A stretch of 64,000 nucleotides of DNA from Talpa occidentalis (Eukaryota > Chordata > Mammalia > Eulipotyphla > Talpidae): positions 89,136,678 to 89,200,677 of the forward strand of contig NW_023602073.1 in the NCBI RefSeq assembly GCF_014898055.3. Reading direction: 5' to 3'. Shown here in pieces: positions 26,280 to 39,005 of this stretch; the stretch's first letter is position 1; each line of letters begins with the position of its first letter. The translations under genes and the position numbers were made by a program. The notes beneath the pieces were generated by a model. That model was not told the DNA's origin. It was given only the letters and a program-made list of their open reading frames with translations, and searched no databases.

Positions 26280-29093
26280 TTAATTTAACATATACTTCTT
26301 AAATTATGTGCAAATGTTTAGAGCCAAAAAACTCTCATGAAATGTTCTAGGAGTTCATGCTTTTGGCTTGGAGAGATAGAAAGTGTTTCATGTCCTTGAA
26401 GCAAATGGGGAAGCTGCACCCTGAGTCTGTGGGGCCCGTAAGTGTTCCCAGCAGTTTACAAGTCATGAACCTGGTGGTCCTTTGTTATAGAAACAGATGT
26501 TCCTCATTATTTTTACTAACTGCATTAAAATAACTCATCCACTGAGGCTCTAATCAAAAGACTTAGAGTTCATTCTGTGCAAAACAAGTTATTTCAAAAG
26601 TAACTCAGAATGTATTTTTGACATTCTTGTTTCAGATCAAGTTGTGCTTGATACTCTAGCTCTGATTCCTCCCGCTTTGGCTTTATAGCAGACTGAAAAT
26701 TTTCTCACTAGTTGTTGTCAGTTCTATGTCTTAGATCTCACATCCTGGCCACAAAGCCACCCTACACAAGGTTTGACAGCACGCAGGAGTTGCATGCACA
26801 TCTGTCTTATTTCACAGATCAACAAGACAAGAGGCATATTGTAAGAACAGAAAGTCAGTGAATGAATGAGTGGATACAATTCTTTCTTCAATTCCTGTCA
26901 TCATCTGTTTTCTTTACTCATCAGGACTTGGGGGTCATCACCTTTACAAGTAGGTGTGAGCTGCAAAATTTCAGGCATCATGTCCTACTTTCCGACAGAA
27001 AAAGTCCTAGGCAGGCACTCAAATCAAAATTGATTGAATTGCTGTATTCTAGTTTTAGAGTTATTGCTAACCTAATAGGTGATTTTTTTCTGGGAAAGGT
27101 TCTAAACTTAAGTTCTCCCACGTGTAAAATAGAAGCGCTAGATTATCACTTTCAGCTCGAGATTCTATAGCTAACTTTACCCACACCTTGGATGCACAGT
27201 GTAATCATCCTGAATTCCACCGGATAGTCCCTGAACTGTCAATGAAATTGCTGGGGAGTCTGATCTCATCGCCTTCATCTATAAAGGTAGATAACCATCC
27301 TAGTAGCTTAAATGAAATCAGTGAGATGAGAACCTTAGAAACATACCTGAAGGTAAACAACAATGATTATTGTTACTGTTTTCATTATTGTTTCTCTTCT
27401 CTTTTAGCTAATAGACATAGATAGAGCTTTGCTAAATCAACTGGTCTTTAATTAACTACAGCATATAACTCAAGTTTGAAAGTATTCAGTCATAGACTCC
27501 AGTGTTGGTCAAACCCAGATACTAATTAACACTAACATAGCCACTCTCAAGCTGTGTATCCTCAGAGAGGTCAATAACCACATAGTACCTGTTTCTTAAT
27601 GTGTAAAATATGGATTATTATCCTTTTTTTGTTGTTTTTTTTTGTGTGTGAGATTAGTTTTATATAAAAATTTGGCATAGGAAAGGCTCCCAGCTATAAT
27701 CACAAATTCACAGTGTTAGGTAAGACTGGATCCTGGGTTTTTTTTATAACGTCATCATCAATGGGAATGAACAGGAACATATAATCTATTAAATTCTATT
27801 CTCCCAATTTCAGCCTATAATCATTTCTGCCAGCATCCCCTATAACGGTTTCTATCCTTCACCTAGCCTTATCTGGGAACTTCCAGATTATTACCAAGGA
27901 CCTGTAATAAGTGGGTGAGCACATTTAATCCAGTTCCAACAAAAAATAATTATTGCAACCTATTCCTTGTTCCAGTACTGCTAAAACACAAGCTTGGAAC
28001 ATTTAAGTTATCTAAATCAGTGAGTAATACAAAATAATTTTTATTTGACTTTGAGATGAAGCTATGTTTAGGATAAAATCAATTTCATTGCCTAAGCTCA
28101 CATCAACTAACGAAGACAGACCCAGGTCAAAATCTACCCACTTTCTGAGAAACTCAGCTTGTTCAATTTTAAATATTTACTACAGAAATCTTCTAGTAAT
28201 CCACAAAATGCCTAGAGCAAAAAATTTTCTACTCATCTGGTGGGAAACCTATCTTTACATCTAGTGCAGAGAATTGAGACCTGTCAGTCTCACTTACATG
28301 CATCTGTGTCCTTCCTGATCACATAGAGGTTTGGGGAGTAGCCCATTAGGACAGCTGACCTCTGACCCTGATGTCCACAACTTAAGGGGTTGGTGAGGGG
28401 CACCTCTAGAAGGCTGTGTTAACGCCAAAGCAAGAATCACTCTGTTTTAGACCACAGCTAATTTAAGATCTAGGATGTCTTTTCTAGAATCAGCAAAGAA
28501 TCTGCAATTCAAAAGGTGGGAAGTTTGGAAAGCACTATCTCCTCATTCTCATTCCAGCATCAAAATCCCCATCAACACCAGCTGTTCATGTGCCTCAAAC
28601 AGGCTTTTGTCCCCAAAGTGCCTGAAATGGGTGAGTAATGACCCAGGGAAGCAAAGAGCTGCATTCTCTTAGCTGAGTAAAATGTACTAATTTTAAACAT
28701 TATATTATAATCCATCATTTCTGGAACTATTTTGGGGAAACATTGAGAAGAAGTTACATAGTATTTCTCAATATGTTATAATATTTACACTCAAGAGATA
28801 AGGTTTTTGAGTAAACTTTGGAAACAGTGTTTGGATAAACTTTGGAACCGCCACCTATCAGAAAATTCTACTTCGGTTACTCCTGAAAAGCAAGTTAATT
28901 TGACCTGATTCCTTTAATGACATTATTGTACTCTTCCTGAAGGAAGGAGAGTTAGGTTAGTAGGTGATAGGAAGTGGGGGCAACTCTAAGCTGAGCTATT
29001 GGCTCAAGGGGTCATTGAGCAAAAAGTCATAATGAACATCCTAACTATTTAGAGGACACTCCGCATAACACGGTGGCTGGATAATAAGTCTAT
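26280..29093. other. Unassigned intergenic DNA with one MIR
   Basis: Apart from the MIR near 27505 I see nothing assignable here. Confidence 0.45.
27505..27625 (+). mobile_element. MIR element
   Basis: CAAGCTGTGTATCCTCAGAGAGG...GTTTCTTAATGTGTAAAATATGG is the forward MIR core, diverged. Confidence 0.5.
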
Positions 29094-29106
29094 TATATTT
29101 TTTCTT

Positions 29107-29373
29107 CTTTTTTAAAAGATTTATTTATTTATACAAGAGCTGGGGTACAGGCCAGAGGCACGGGAGGATGAGAAGATTCACCAGAGACAGAGTGGGGAGC
29201 AGAACAGGCAGACAGACCAAGAGCACTGCCGAGGGGAGCAGCAGGCAAGACAGGAGAAGTCTGTCACACCATGTGGGTATCTCCCTGGCATGCTGGGAAT
29301 TGAACCCGCACTGCAGAGGCTGCGGACAGCTTCATAGCGCTGCACTCAACCTTCTGCGCCACCAGGGAGGTCC
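29107..29373 (-). mobile_element. tRNA-derived SINE with 13-bp TSD
   Basis: Minus-strand, nearly full-length copy. Identical TATATTTTTTCTT occurs at 29094-29106 and 29374-29386. Head is of the 'GCGCTATGAAGCTG' type, mixing features of the two main subtypes. Confidence 0.93.
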
Positions 29374-29803
29374 TATATTTTTTCTTGATAAACATTCTCT
29401 GTTTCTTCCCCCTGTGCACTTCTCCCCATTATTTTCATTGTCTCAGAGGAGGCACAGGGCAAGATGGGACGTAGAAAATCTGCAGGCCCTTCTGGGTTTT
29501 ATTTTCCAAAAGCCAAAAGCCAAAGAGGACCTATTTGAGGGAGAGGCAGGCCTAGATGACACTGGAGGGAGAGCCAGCTTCTACCTAGATTAGAAAGGGG
29601 ATTTTCCTAGGTCTCTGCTGAGGGGAGGGAGAGCACCAAGTGTCCCTGTGGGAGTCTGTTCTGAAGAGGGTGCCAAGTGTCAGAGGGATGGCACAGGATG
29701 GTTCTGAAGATAACCTCAGGCCCTGAGTGTCCAGTGTGGGTGCCAGATATGAGGCAGATGCAGAATCACCTGACTGTCCAGGGCCATTGTAGGGCTAGCA
29801 CAG

Positions 29804-30180
29804 TGTTATAGACTAAATATTTGTGTCCCCCCAAATTCATGTAATGAAGCCCTAACCTCCAATGTGATGGTAGTAGGAGGTGGGGTCTTTTGGAAATAAT
29901 TAGGCTGAGATTAGTTCATGAAGGTGGGGCCTTCACGATGGGATTAGTGCCTTTATAATAGGAAGGGAAGCCAGAATATTCTCTCCATGTACACAAACCC
30001 AGGAAAGGTCATCTGAGCATAGAGCAAGAAGGCGGCCATCAGTGAGCCAAGAAGCAGGCCTATATTAACAACTGAATCTGCTGGCACTTTGATCTGAGTC
30101 TAATTATAAAAAATAAATATCTCATGCTTAAGCCACCCAGTCTATGGTATTTTATCATAACAGTGTTACCAACCTAACTG
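29804..30180 (+). mobile_element. MST/MLT1-type MaLR LTR
   Basis: TGTGTCCCCCCAAATTCATG, CCTCCAATGTGATGGTAGTAGG and AAGCCACCCAGTCTATGGT are hallmark phrases of MST-like MaLR LTRs in their proper order. It is a solo LTR. A small L1 tail inserted directly downstream. Confidence 0.88.
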
Positions 30181-30215
30181 GGTTCTACCACTTGCAGCTC
30201 AGAAAGCTAGACTGT

Positions 30216-30343
30216 TGGTGATGGTGCACGGGTGAATTGGTGAAGGAAATTCTATGGGAACTACACCCGGGGGTGGGGAGGAGCAAATATTATTTAAAAA
30301 TGAACAATGATGTAAAATATATATAAATAATAATAAAAAAAAA
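30216..30343 (+). mobile_element. 128-bp L1 tail insertion with TSD
   Basis: Only the last about 110 bp of the L1 3' UTR plus an A-rich tail is present. AGAAAGCTAGACTGT (30201-30215) and AGAAAGGCAGACTGT (30344-30358) flank it. This is an extreme 5' truncation typical of L1 retrotransposition. Confidence 0.85.
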
Positions 30344-30554
30344 AGAAAGGCAGACTGTGAAGCATGAGATTGCTTCCACGGGAAGTTTTTAACAGCAGTT
30401 AGCACTCAAAATAAAGAAAAAAAATTCCTCAGTGTGGTGAGTAGAGGGAGAGTATGCTCTTTCTCATGAAAGCCCAAACAAGATGAATGTGGAAGAGAGA
30501 AAGAGTCGTAGAAGTAGAAAAATGAAAGGTGATGAGCTGCTGGAGGCAGGAGTA

Positions 30555-30790
30555 ACAAGAACCAACATTTACTGGGATTCTGGGCCATGTGGCAGTTCTG
30601 CTCTAGGTTCTTCATACATATTTTTCTTATGTCACTCTCATGAAGACTATGTGATAAATGTTTATTATCCTGGTAGCAGGATGTTAACAGGAAAAGAATA
30701 CATCTCAGTGACTTTAAGTGACTTGCCCAAGATCATACAGGAGCTTTGTATTCTTGTCTTTTGGATTATAGAGCTCATTCTCTTATTGGG
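30555..30790 (-). mobile_element. MIR element
   Basis: GAACCAACATTTACTGGG..., then GACTTGCCCAAGATCATACAG, is MIR in reverse, well diverged. Confidence 0.6.
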
Positions 30791-33700
30791 AAGAACAACT
30801 ACTGTTTTCAGGTACTTGACCTCATCTTCCTCATGATTACATTAAGGGTTGGAGTCATGACCTCCACAGTCTGATCACCTCTCAAAATCTGTTGTTGTCA
30901 CTTTGGGAAACTCTGTTCAATGATCTAGGGAAGCAAAAAGCCGGTACCTATTTATTAAAAGCCAGACACTGTCTGTTAGTCTATCTAATTCATGTATGAA
31001 TTTCCATCCAACTTTTGATTATGAAAAATATCAAGCACCTGATTCAACAATTACTAATTTTTTTCCAGATTTGATTCTTCTGTATCTCTATCATTTGTCT
31101 AAATTTTTGAAATAAAGTAGTAAATATCTTGAGATTTCACTCCTATGTATTTCATCCTACAACTCCTAAGTATAAGGTGTTTTCTTTCATAACCATAGAC
31201 CATACTCAAACCCAAGACAGTTAGCAATATACCCAAGCTTAATAGCCAGTCCAGATAAAATTTCCTTTTTCCAAAAGTTTTTTTCTTTGTTGTTTGTTGT
31301 TTTTTCCAACTAAGATCCAATCAAGTGCCACTGTATTTGGTTCAGCAAGTTAAGCAAGGACAGTCCATCAGATTTTGATATGTTTGCTGTATTGCATGAC
31401 TTTGACTTTTAGAAGTCTGGTGGAATGGCCCCTCTTCTGGATTTGGTGGATTGTTTCCAAGTTGTTACTTAACTACCCCACTCCCAAAGTTGGGTATAAG
31501 GTCTAAATTGGAATCAAGTTAAACATTTTTGGCAGGGAGACTGCATGGGTGATTTGTACTCTGTATTGCTTCAATACAGGAGGGACATAATGCTAGATGT
31601 CCAAAAATCAGTGACACTTAAGTAAGAACGTGGCCAAAGTAAGGACCCACAGGCTCTTGCTTTGTAAAGGTGTGGGATTCCCTAGGAAATCTGTTCAGCA
31701 AGGTGTGAATAATTTGTTCCACAACAACCTTGTACTTAATGGTATAAGTATCTATTGATATTTATTTTGTGTATATTATTTGACAAATGCAGGCATACAT
31801 CTGTAAGCAAGAGCATTTTTTTTTTTACCTATTAGGGATAAATTATAGTTCCTTAAAAAAAAGGTCTGTCGTTTTAAGCATTTAATTAAATAATTCTATT
31901 TTTCTGATTGCTAACTTTCAGAGTAAGGAGTTGCTGGTATAATCATATTCAGCGGTAGTAAATTAGTTTTTTTTCTGTCTCTTTTTTGTTGAACAGTCTT
32001 ATGGATGTGTGCATTTGTGTTTATTCCATTTTTATAATCAGTTGCAGTCACTTATCTTTTTGGTATTCAAACTGCCCCAAATTTGACCAAAAAAAGCTCC
32101 TTCAAGCAGGCTGGTTCCTGTGTCCTTTGAAACGTCCTTATCATTCTTCCAGCATTCCCCTGCTTTTTGGCAAAGAAAATATCCTGGGTTCACTTTACAC
32201 TTTCTGTGTCTCAAACCCAGAATCAGAAATTTCTCCAGGGAGCCCTGTTCTCCTATTATTGGAAAATAACATTTAAAAACTAAGATCTCTATACTTGGCA
32301 ATCTCCTTGCCCCTAGAGTGTCATTGCCTCTAAGTTCTTTTAGTGTTTAAAGCTAAGAAATGTATTTATATAAATCACATGTTCACATTAAAATGTAATA
32401 CTACATGGTTTTCTTAATTTTATATTCCTCATTTCTTACATAGGAAATTTCAGTTCTTAATAAAATTGCTATATTTACGTATTTGCTATATTAACAAACT
32501 ATGTAAAGTAGATGTAAAATTAAAATAGCAAAGGAACTTCTCAGGTGGTGAATACGTGGAGATTTGTGGGAGAATGTCATGAGATTTGGAGCATGGAAGA
32601 GCTTCACCTGTTACTTCATAGCGTACCCTATGTATTGCCTCCAGCTGACAGTTGATCCTCTTCTTTAGTACCCTTTCTAATAAATCAGTGCTCTAGTGAG
32701 AATAAATAAATAATAAACAAACCTGAAAACTATTTGGTGAAATTTAGACTTTTTTTTGGTGGAGGCTGGGAATTTCATTTTATGTCCTTAGGTGTTGGAT
32801 TAAAGATGAATAGTAGGAGTAATATGTTCCAAAGTCATTTGAAATAATTTCTATGTATATTATGCTACCCATATATTATGTAGTTAATTTGTCTCCATTT
32901 GATATCACATTTGGTTTGCTTTGATTTCTTTGGGATCAAATCTTATTTTTGAACAGGTAAAACATATTTGTCATTTTTATGACTCAAGTTAAAATGTATG
33001 TAAAAATGCATCCATCATCCCTATTCCCACCTCTTATTCATCACCCCCACCAATTATATTCTTCTTGGTTTGATATTTTATATCTGTGTGTATAACTTCC
33101 CTTCCCTTACCTTCTTACACAAAAGAGAGTAAACTATAGTCACTGCTCTGAGTTTTGATTTTTTCTAATGATATTAACAAAACATCCTGGAAAATTCAAC
33201 TAAGTACTTACAAATCTCCCCCATTCTTTTTTGTTACTACGCACTTTATACAGCATTACTATATGAATTAGTCTTAAAACAAGCAATTTAATATATATTA
33301 TCTTATTGATGGCCCTTTTTGCCTTTGTTTATACCTTTCTGGTTCTCTTAGGTATTTGAAGTTTTGATCTCCTCCATGGCTATACTGCTGAGTAGAGGCA
33401 AGAAAGCGAGGTACAATGATTCCCAGAGGATTCATCACATTAACTCACTTGCATTTGGTGAAAATGAGGGTAAATAAGAACCCTACTGCTGCTTATTTTC
33501 CTTCAAATGCAGCCTCAAGTTCCCTGTGGGGATTTTTCCTGTTTAGATGGAGAGGGGAGTAATGATGAACGAGGGCAGGAGTGTGGCTTTCACACAGCTT
33601 CGTTTTAACTTCTACATCTCTTCCCTTTCCTTCTCAAATAGATTTTGAGATTTTGTTGCACACTGAAACTGGGGTTTCCACTTTCAAAAATAAATTTTTG

Positions 33701-34609
33701 ATTTCTCAGAATTTCTTCAGAATTTTTCAGAATAGCTTTAAACATTCAGTATGTGAGTTCTCTATATGCCAACTTGCCGCTCACCTCCAAAACTCATTCT
33801 CTAGTTTTCATTTTCTGCTATATTCTATTCACCAACCTCAATTTCGTAGGACCTTAAGAATCTGTCTTTTTTGGAGATATAAGTAAGTGTTCTTTCTTCT
33901 AGGTAATACTTTTGTAAATCTACTCCTTCCAAGTTTATTTCTTAAGTTATTTATTATATTTCTGCCTAGCATTATTTAAAAATAGTGGATAAGTAGTAAA
34001 GTTAGTTAAATTAAAAACAATTTTGTCTTTCCCTAAAATGATTTTCTTCCAACCTTTATGGGAATGATATGGCAAAAAGAAACTGATGGAATGAAGCATG
34101 TTTATCAGTTAATTCATGCAAGCTAGGTACATGACTATGATCTGCTTATGAATTATTTATGCTTTGGCATATGTAAAATAAATTAGCCAAGTTCTGAATA
34201 TATCACCTATTAGTCTTTGGAGGATAGCTGAAAAATCCTGTCTGAGGATTAACATCTTTTTTAGCCTTAAAGTCAGGAAAAAGGTAAAGCAGTGGGAATG
34301 TCCTGACTGAGAGGAAGGGGGAGGGGTCATGAGAGAGAACAGCAACATGCATTGAAAAAACGATGGAAGAGCAGATATGAGAAAAGTGGCAATGAGGGAG
34401 AGAAAGGAATGGGGGGGTGGGTGTTAATGGAGGATACTGCAGGGAAGAAACAGAAAGGTCTAAACTATCACACATAAATCTAGGGGAAGGAACTCTCCTT
34501 TGAGGTTGGAAGTTATGTTTTCCAGTTCTGTATCCTCTATATATGGTGCTACTCAGGAAAACTCAGGAATTTCGTGGTAAATCAAGCACTTTTAGAAATA
34601 CAGTGCCTC
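30791..34609. other. Unassigned intergenic DNA
   Basis: No gene seen. Around 32960-33290 the text weakly resembles an old L1M 3' UTR, too diverged to call. The rest holds nothing recognisable. Confidence 0.4.
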
Positions 34610-34800
34610 TTTTTTATTAGTGGCTAACATTTATGAGTGCTCAACCATGTACTAGGCACTTATTTAAGCACTTGTCATGAATTAGGTCATTTAATTCTCA
34701 CTGAATGTAGCAATTAGGTTTTATTATTATCTCCATTTTACTGATGTGGAAACTGAGGCACAGTTGCTAAATAATTACCCCAAAGTTACTCTACACAAAT
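34610..34800 (-). mobile_element. MIR element
   Basis: CTCCATTTTACTGATGTGG and AAACTGAGGCACAG are the reversed MIR core, preceded by the ACTAGGCACTTATTTAAGC stretch. A younger SINE inserted at its right edge. Confidence 0.85.
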
Positions 34801-34820
34801 GACTGTAGCAATCATCGTTT

Positions 34821-35113
34821 TTTTTTTTTTTTAAGATTTATTTATTTTTATGCACACAAGAGCTGAGATACAGGCCAGAAGTGCAGGGGTGTGTGTCTGG
34901 GGGTGGGGGGGGGGAAAGGATTCACCAGAGACAGAATGGGGAACAAAACAGGCCGATTGACTGAAATACACTGCTGAGGTGAGTGGCAGGTGAGTCAGGA
35001 GAGGTCTACTGCACCATGTGGGTTGCTCCTTGGCAGGGGATCGAACTCATGCTGTAGTGGCTGCGGTTAATTTCATATGTTTTGTCTTAACCCCTTGCGC
35101 CACCAGGGAGGCC
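34821..35113 (-). mobile_element. tRNA-derived SINE with 18-bp TSD, next to a MIR
   Basis: Minus-strand copy with TSD CTGTAGCAATCATCGTTT (34803-34820) and CTGTAGCAATCATTGTTT (35114-35131), one difference. A G-rich stretch near 34895-34915 has expanded. It sits at the edge of an older MIR. Confidence 0.95.
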
Positions 35114-35512
35114 CTGTAGCAATCATTGTTTTTGCCACTTGTACCCTCTCACACCTAACATTTTCCTTGCTAGCAGAACCCCAGTAGGTCATGTTAGTAG
35201 TTCATGCCCACTCTCTGTCCAGTCCCAGGATGAATGGTAACAGACCTGAAACCATCTAGGCTCTAGACATCTTTCTTCTAATACACATTTCCCCAGCATC
35301 TCTTGCTATGTGCTGGCTATGTGAGCCAGCTTTGACTGATAAGATTTAAGAAGTCCACTTGGTGGGAGGGGGGTGCTCCTGGGTGGCACAAGGGGTTAAG
35401 CACAGCACCATGATGCTATCCACATCCTCTGCAGCACGAGTTCAGTTCAATCCTTGGCCAGCCAGGGAGGTGACCCACCCGGGGAGGTTACCCACATGGC
35501 TCAGTAGACATC

Positions 35513-35927
35513 TGTAGGGTAAGGAAAAAATGTCAGGCTTTTCTGCCCTCCCGCCATCAGGATAGATGATGGATCCTTGCGGTCCTGAATGCATGCCTGA
35601 TGGCGGGCACCTGGAGTAGGGTGTAGGCAGATGTAGATAGGATTCACCTGGGCTAAGACTGGGCTTTTAAGGGCGGCGTCCCGGGGACGCCAGCAGCAGC
35701 AGCAGAAGCTGAAGAGAAGCCAACATCACCGGAGAGCCCAGATAAAGGGAGGATTTGCTGGGGGATGGAAGGACTGCCAGCCTCCCGGACCCCCAGCACC
35801 CCTGCCTGCTGTGTACCTGGTAACCCCAATAAAAGACCTGCAAAAAACCACTGAGGACTCTGACTCCTCCTTTACCCGGTTTGCTGGATCAGAAAACCTG
35901 CACCGTGTCCAGTTCCTGCCCTTTACA
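35513..35927 (+). mobile_element. Solo LTR of an endogenous retrovirus
   Basis: A 415-bp unit begins TGTAGGG and ends CCTTTACA, the TG...CA ends of an LTR. It is flanked by a 5-bp duplication ACATC (35508-35512 and 35928-35932). It carries a TATA-like TTTTAA (35665-35670) and a polyadenylation signal AATAAA (35828-35833), in the expected U3-R-U5 order on the plus strand. No internal retroviral sequence or second LTR is present, so this is a solo LTR left by LTR-LTR recombination. A 5-bp duplication fits class II or class III (ERVL) elements better than class I. It post-dates the SINE it sits in. The exact family is not recognised. Confidence 0.9.
35828..35833 (+). terminator. LTR polyadenylation signal AATAAA
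   Basis: A canonical hexamer lies 94 bp before the LTR end, at the place expected for the R region. It shows the LTR's transcriptional direction is plus. Activity is unknown. Confidence 0.7.
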
Positions 35928-36839
35928 ACATCTCCTGACTCACCCGCTGCTCCCCTCAGCAGTGTATTTCAGTCAGTTTGACTTTTCTGCTCCCCACTCA
36001 GTCTCAGGTGAATCCTCTCAACGTCCTCCCCCGCCCCGTACCTCTGGCCTGTATCCCAGCTCTTGTATGCATTAATAAATAAATCTTAAAAAAAAAAAAA
36101 AGAAGTCCACTTAGGGGCTTCTGGAAATGCTTTTCCTCCACCATGAGAGGAAAAATATTTTCTGCTTGTCCTCTTATTTTGTACTATTTGGGGTGCCGTT
36201 GGGAAGATGCCATACTTGCAGCTTTGTCAGCCACTTCACAAGTCCAAAGAAGAGCATCATTATGCTGAGGCTACAGAATGGAAAGTGTCCTGGGCTTGAG
36301 GACATTGTCAGACTACAAAATAAACTTAGCTCCATCTCCTTGTGCTCGTCTTGTAATGTGAATAATGCGATGCGACTATGGCTGCTGGATGCTGGCCAGG
36401 CTTAGCCAATCTTGCAGCTGCATGTATATCAACTGATAGAGCAATAGAAAAAGATTTTGGACACAGCAAGCCTGTCTCTGTTTTGGGCCGAGAAACTGCT
36501 ATTCAGTACTGCAGAAATGTCTCCTCCAGCACCTCCCAGCCTCAACCTTGACTCTAAATACACAGTTGTTACTCTTAACTGGAGGAATAAACATTAAATG
36601 TAGCAGTTGTAGAATAATAGATACTGATGAGATTACCTAAAATATTACATTCTACTTTACTAGGTGAAACCAGAAGGTAATGATACATATTGCAAGTGAA
36701 TGTTAGATCACATACAAGGTTTCCTTTCAAAGGGCCCATATTCCAAGTCTCTCTGCATTTTTCTCACATAACCACTCACCCACTGACCTTTGCTGGTGCT
36801 TCTATCCATGATTTTAGCTTGTGCTAAAATTGTTTCACT

Positions 36840-36940
36840 CACTCTATTTTACTAGTTTTCATATTCCTAGCATCTAGTAGAGTGCTGAGTGCACAGCAGG
36901 AACTCAATAAATGCTGTGGTATTGAATTAAAATTGGATAA
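36840..36940 (+). mobile_element. L2/MIR 3' end fragment
   Basis: TTCCTAGCATCTAGTAGAGTGCTGAGTGCACAGCAGGAACTCAATAAATG is the conserved 3' end shared by L2 and MIR-type elements (shown here in shortened form). It is too short to assign securely. Confidence 0.55.
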
Positions 36941-38084
36941 TAACCCTCTACTGAATAGCTATCAAAGTCACAGGCTGCTTAAAATTACAAGGACACATTA
37001 ACATTTTTGTTGTCTTGAAGAATGAATTTTTTAAATATATCTGATACATAACCAGGGAGCAGATAATACTGTTATGTGATAAATTTAGTGATATCTAAGT
37101 CAGATCATGGCTTCTTCTGAGTATGGAGAGTTATATTCATAGTCCATCTCGTTTCCTGACATCAGCATAAAGTAGAATTATATTTAATGCAAAAATGCTC
37201 TCCATTTCTTTAAACCCAAAGGCTTTGTGGGCTGTATGCAGTGTTCACCCAAGTAGAGTGATGTCTGCAACTTAAGTTGCCTCTGAGTGAATTGGATAGA
37301 GATGGATGCAAGAAACTGAAAAAAAGGAGTGATGACCTAATGCTTGAAGCTCTCTGTATTCTCATCCTTCAGTTTTACTTTGAGGAAGAAGTCGAGGAAT
37401 GTAAATATAAAGACCTCATTGCTCTTTTCAAAATCACTATGGCTTAAGGTATTAAAAAGTACTAAAAGCAAATGTTCATAATTTCCATTCAGTAGGCCCT
37501 TCAAAAGCACAGGGAAAAACAATAACAAAAATAATTGCTACAACAAAAATAACAATTAATGTTAATTTAACCTGACTTTTCCATTTTCTCTAATTGCAGT
37601 TATCTATAAATACTTTCTTATACTTCCTTTGTTGCAATTATTGTAAATGGCCTTTATGCCTAGCATAATGAGATATTATAATGAACTGAAAACTCATTAG
37701 CAATGTATTTATGAGGAAGTCAAAAATAGCTTCAGAATTCGACAATAACCTAAATGTAAATTTTTGTTTATTATAACATGGTAATCATTTATAAAGCAGT
37801 GAAGTAATAATCAAAATATTGTAGAATATTGGAAGTTCCTCTAACTTGTGTTGCCTCAAACTATTGAAATTATTATATCAATATTTAACCTTTATTTTTT
37901 TATAATGATATATATAATCTCAACCTGGAATGTAATTTTGGGGCAAGCTATATCTATAACCAAACTGTGAAAGTGAAAAAATTGTTTTACAAGTTTAAAA
38001 ATGAGAATTTTTGAACTTGCACAAAAATACCCAAACAACAATATCTGGTCTTTTCCTTCAGGCATCTAGAATATTCTTGTTCAA

Positions 38085-38190
38085 TATTTGTCTGCACAAA
38101 TAAGGCCATACTCTCCATGAGGGCATGGATATTATTTGATTTCCTGCTGAATACCTTGCATTTAGCATAATATCTAGCACATCACAAAGT
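38085..38190 (+). mobile_element. L2 3' end fragment
   Basis: CTCCATGAGGGCATGGATA...GCATAATATCTAGCACATC matches the end of L2 elements. It is old and short. Confidence 0.5.
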
Positions 38191-38809
38191 TTTCAGTTGT
38201 TTCACAGTTACTAGCAGAGCTCAGAGCCTTCTTGTTATAGGTTTGTGCCATTCGCCTCCTTTCTCATATCTTTTTCAGTTTCTGGTGGGAATGAGGCATT
38301 GGGAAAATAAAAGTGTTTTTTCCTTTAGAGAGGGTTGGTTAGGTTGGTTCACAGTTGCTCTGAATGTTGGCTTCAACCCTTATTCCTTATTTTATGATTT
38401 GCTTCTAGTCCTTGAACATTAATGCTGAAGGTTCTGTCCAACGGAGGGATTGGTTGGCATGGATCCTCTTAATTAAGAGCTTATTTTATTAAGAATAGAC
38501 AGAATGGGTCTGAAGAAGCAACATAAAAGCAATGGAAGTATTCTCTTATGAAATTCAGTCTGCATTACTTGACTTCATTGCTGCTTCATTTCACTAAAAC
38601 TCCTTTTATCTTAAATATGGCTTCTAAACTTCATTAACATAAAAAAGGTAAGTACTTGAACTGAATATGATGCTATACAAAGAGGGTTATACAAACTAGA
38701 CCCTTGTTTGGAAAGCTAAAATCACATAATTGAAACAGAAATATTTGTATCGTTTACATGTCTTATGCAGATGAAAGACATTCCTGATTTACTTTACAAG
38801 ATTAATAAT

Positions 38810-39005
38810 AGTTAATACTTATTGTGTCCTGTGTTCCAGCCATTATGTGAAAAAGCACTTTACATATATCATCTCCATTAAGATCCCCCCGCCCCCTGCA
38901 ACAACAGGGAAGGTGGGGTAACAGTAAGTTATGGAAACTGCCTAAGGAAGGTCATACAGCTGTGTCATTAATCCAGGGCTGGCTCAGAGGCTGTTCCTTA
39001 ATCAC
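38810..39005 (-). mobile_element. MIR element
   Basis: AATACTTATTGTGTCCTGTG...GCACTTTACATATATCATC...GGTCATACAGCTG follows reversed MIR order, with a C-rich insertion near 38886. Confidence 0.65.

Larger units (their letters stand above)
35361..36100 (+). mobile_element. tRNA-derived SINE split by a solo LTR
   Basis: The 5' half (35361-35512) carries the GGTGGCACAAGGGGTTAAG head. The 3' half (35928-36100) resumes exactly at CTCCTGACTCACCCGCTGCTCCCC and ends in TTGTATGCATTAATAAATAAATC plus a poly-A. The two halves are one copy, because identical TSDs AGAAGTCCACTT flank the whole (35349-35360 and 36101-36112). The 5' half also has a small internal duplication (GTGACCCAC / GTTACCCAC). The LTR between the halves is annotated separately. 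Confidence 0.95.

Noticed and set aside
35693..35705. CAG repeat as a functional trinucleotide expansion locus
   Set aside because: It is a short run of about four units inside the solo LTR and not in a coding frame.
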